Positions 61,356-64,000 of a stretch of DNA of 64,000 nucleotides are shown here, in pieces. The translations under genes and the position numbers were made by a program. Source of the stretch: Hymenopus coronatus (lineage: Eukaryota > Arthropoda > Insecta > Mantodea > Hymenopodidae); assembly GCA_030762935.1 (NCBI GenBank), contig CM060900.1, positions 439,759,759 through 439,823,758 of the forward strand, written 5' to 3'. Within the stretch, counting starts at the first letter, position 1. The number at the start of each line of letters is the position of its first letter. The notes below the pieces were generated by a model that made no database searches, had not been told where the DNA came from, and saw only the letters and a program-made list of their open reading frames with translations.

Positions 61356-61580
61356 TTACAACTGTTTATGTTTACAATGGTCTTTACATGCACAAGGAAT
61401 GCTCAACTCAGAAACAGCAGTATAATCTAAAACGGAATTAACTATGTTATTCAAAATTACAGTTGTATTCTCTTGCATTAATCTAAATTCATTTCTTGCT
61501 GCTGTAAACAAGTTACCTTTAGAATGTCTCACTACTTCACTTTTACTGTCATTTGCCAAGCTAAAAGCCCTTGTAGAAGC
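61356..61580 (-). other. Unassigned open frame of about 75 codons, possibly a transposon or retroelement piece
   Basis: The - strand frame ending at 61356-61358 reads ...STRAFSLANDSKSEVVRHSK and later 'TAARNEFRLMQENTTVILNN', ending 'IPCACKDHCKHKQL'. It has no ATG at the apparent start (TTG at 61559), but similar-quality coding continues a few codons upstream. The composition is protein-like: it is not low-complexity and has a Cys/His cluster near the end (CACKDHCKH). I do not recognise the family. It could be a fragment of a transposon ORF or an antisense exon, or chance. Confidence 0.3.
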
Positions 61581-61864
61581 AGCAGTGTTTATCCCCTTAT
61601 TGACAATTTATTGTTATCGCATGCAGAAAGAGTGGTGAGTGACACCGAACAGAATTAAATGGAACTTTATTAACTTTTTTTAGTTTTAATATTAGCATTA
61701 TTTGCTGTTTCATATCAATCAAGTATTCCATCCTATGTTTAGTTAATATGCTTCTTGAAAACCCACAAATAGACATTCTTATTTATAAAGTACTATATGT
61801 TATGTTGTGCTTTGGTTTCTGGTGTATTACAGACTAGCAAATGACATTTGTTTACATCAGGTTT

Positions 61865-62045
61865 GATTCTAGAAGTAAAGTGATAATAGAATGTTTCCTT
61901 CCTAAATTTCCTTTCCTTATTGCCATTTCATTACATGTATCATCATGATCCACTTTCTATGATGTTTCTGCATACTGTAAGAATGGGCATTAAACACTTC
62001 CCAGAAAGAAAGAAAAGGAAAAACAAACAAAACAAAAAACAATGC
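61865..62045 (+). mobile_element. tRNA-derived SINE, family S1, 5'-truncated copy 5
   Basis: Only the 3' half is recognisable: 'cctaaatttcctttccttattgcc', 'tttcattacatgtatcatc', 'gcatactgtaagaatgggcattaaacact', then an A-rich tail with GAAA and AAAAC units to about 62043. Confidence 0.7.
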
Positions 62046-62179
62046 AAGAGAATTGGCACAGAGAGTTGACAATGCATGTTTCAAGTCCCAGCCATGATAT
62101 TAAATATCTCAAGGTCTATTCAACTTTCAGAAATTTCATTCAGGCCTCTTTTTTCTTTTCTTCTTTGTTTTATTTCATT

Positions 62180-62447
62180 TCATTTATGCCCCACCTTTAA
62201 CTCCAATGGTCATATCAGTAGCCTTTTACCTTTGGATCATATTGCACATTGGTAATTGGATTTCTGATTTTTCTTTGGATTTTATACATTAGATCATATA
62301 TAGCTTCACTCTCATTCATACTTTCAGACTCTTGGGAGGATAGGGAAATAAATAATCTTGGCCAAAGAAAACTCCCCTCCCTCTGCAGCTGAGAATCAAG
62401 CTCAAGATCCCTTGCACTGCAGGCAGGCACTCTTTATCAACTGCTGG
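62180..62447 (-). mobile_element. tRNA-derived SINE, family S4
   Basis: Read on -, the head at about 62447-62370 is tRNA-like ('gcagttgataaagagtgcctgcctgcag', B-box-like 'gagcttgattctc'), followed by gggaggggagttttctttgg. The 3' end near 62190 reads 'ggctactgatatgaccattggagttaaaggtggggc' before an A-rich tail (T-rich on +, 62145-62185). The open frame within it (62215-62430 -) is not a gene. Confidence 0.65.
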
Positions 62448-64000
62448 TTAATATAACACCTATGGTACTAACCACATTTATACTTTAAAGTTATTCAAGA
62501 TTGCAAACTATAGAAGTTGGTAATTGTCCTCTTGTAACACTTTAATATCTATTCAACTTAATTGCTGAGTCAGTAAACAACTCTATTGCTAAGCTATCAA
62601 AAGGTTACACTAATAAATTCAGAAGCATTTATACTATATTTTTAGATTTACTGTAACAAAATGATAAAAAACTTATAAACAAAAATGTCTTAATGACCTG
62701 CTAAGCATGATAGAAAAGTTAGTTATGTAATGTTCATAATCTGTATTCAAATAAAGTAGCAAAATAACAAACATAAATTCAACATCATAGGAATTTTTAT
62801 ACCAGATTAGCTTGCACACTTATTAAAGCTTTGTTTGATCACAAATATACACCAAATAAGCATAACACTCTTGCTTTCTTGCAGTTTCTTAAACTTGCTG
62901 AAGCTTAACAGGATTTCCTAAAAACTGCACAATTGCTGCTTGCTTTTGGTTTTGCTCTAAAGTAATAGTTTTATTCTTATAATAAAGTATTGTCTAAAAC
63001 TAAGAAAACTTAGCTTTGCTCCACAACACAGTGTGTCAAAATAAGAGATAAGTTATTCAATCAATAAGCATGTATCTATCCATATTTATAGTTCCTCTGC
63101 AGCTGCACACCTCCTCATTCAGTGTCATGCAAGAGTGATGATGTTTGCTCATGTTAATATAAGTTGGTGTAATTTACTTGATTTGAATGCTGTGTAAGAT
63201 ATTTTAACTGTTATTTCTTTGCTCTTTTGTTTTCAGATGTTATGCTGTGTAAACATGTTCATGCTTTTCATATAGTGTGGATCTGATTATAGCTCGTCAT
63301 ATAATAGACCCATTCCTTTTAAGAGCTATTTTTAATATTTCAAAAACATATAAGATAGTTGAAATAGAAAGAGTAAATAATGTGTAACTGAGATAAATTC
63401 CTGAATTAAGATATTTGTTTGAGTATAACATTTCTTTGTATCATAGCAACTTAGTTTTTATAGTGAAATAGTAGAACTTAAATTGCTCAGTCTCAACTGA
63501 TATACAGATTGTCATTACTTCATTTTTCCTTATTATCTAAATGCCCATCCAAGCATTTTTACTATGGTGGCAGAAGTGAATTAGTTTGTTTCCTGACCAA
63601 CACAAATTCATTTGTAGAAACTATAAAGAATTTTCCCTCAATCTGAAGAAAGAAAAAACATTTGTCAAATTAGGTACCTAATAGTCTGCGTTCATCTTTC
63701 TTATCATGGATCATCTATATAGTTTACAATTTTTTATGTTTCAGCAATAAAAGTATTCACTAAATGCAAGAAAATAAGTTAAATACATAATATTCTTTGC
63801 TTAAATAAGAAAGGTAAAAGAAAAACATAGGGAGGAGAAATAAATGAACATCTTATAAGTTCTGTCATATCAAGATGCTGAGTAGCTGAATAATTCTGCT
63901 ATAAAGGTTTTGGATTCAAAAGAATAACAAAGAACTACATATCAATTTTGTCAGAATACTGTTAAGAGAACAATAATGTAATAAAGTTAAAAACAAAAAC
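62448..64000. other. AT-rich non-coding DNA to window end
   Basis: No exon, element or repeat was recognised. No Itpr exon following YGEK was found here. Confidence 0.5.

Overview
This window is AT-rich, intron-dominated eukaryotic genomic DNA from an arthropod, most likely an insect. The evidence is four exons of an animal inositol 1,4,5-trisphosphate receptor with insect-like residues, canonical GT-AG splice sites, introns of 3.4 to 9 kb, and a dense load of tRNA-derived SINEs, mariners, Penelope-like elements, non-LTR retrotransposons and hAT relics. The large introns and repeat mix suggest a large-genome insect such as a cockroach, termite, stick insect or grasshopper; that narrower placement is inference. 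No prokaryotic genes, CRISPR arrays or functional RNA genes were found.

The only host gene I can support is Itpr, on the + strand, with exons at 15935-16055, 19482-19624, 28596-28783 and 36002-36113. The reading frame is carried without a break through intron phases 1, 0 and 2. Together the exons encode about 188 residues from the central regulatory/coupling part of the receptor. No flanking exon was found, so everything before 15935 and after 36113 is read as intron, or possibly intergenic DNA.

Layout. 1-2181 is a perfect (CAC)n array cut by the window edge. 3640-4380 is an internally deleted DUF4817/DDE transposon. 5449-6783 is a nearly intact mariner with TIRs, a TA duplication and one in-frame stop. 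12-17 kb holds SINEs and an inverted tRNA-like element. 17.4-18.4 kb is a minus-strand Penelope relic. The 9-kb intron holds a hAT/ZBED relic (23.3-25.3 kb) with an embedded LINE piece, and a second mariner (25.6-26.8 kb). The 7.2-kb intron holds a ZMYM-type hAT piece, a minus-strand LINE (31.8-33.8 kb) and a well-preserved Penelope-like element (33.84-35.74 kb) ending about 260 bp before exon 4. Downstream lie a nested Penelope cluster (38.0-41.65 kb) and a third mariner (41.83-43.05 kb). These are followed by a second foldback tRNA-like element (48.73-49.19 kb), three copies of an unclassified repeat, and a plus-strand LINE (50.2-52.97 kb). A Penelope-derived palindrome (57.04-57.86 kb), more SINEs and simple repeats complete the window.

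The genes do not form a pathway: one conserved calcium-channel gene is spread through a graveyard of mobile elements. The most interesting structures are the long pure CAC array, the two loci with the same head-to-head tRNA-like foldback, the Penelope palindromes and nesting with hammerhead-like tails, and the mariner disabled by a single stop.
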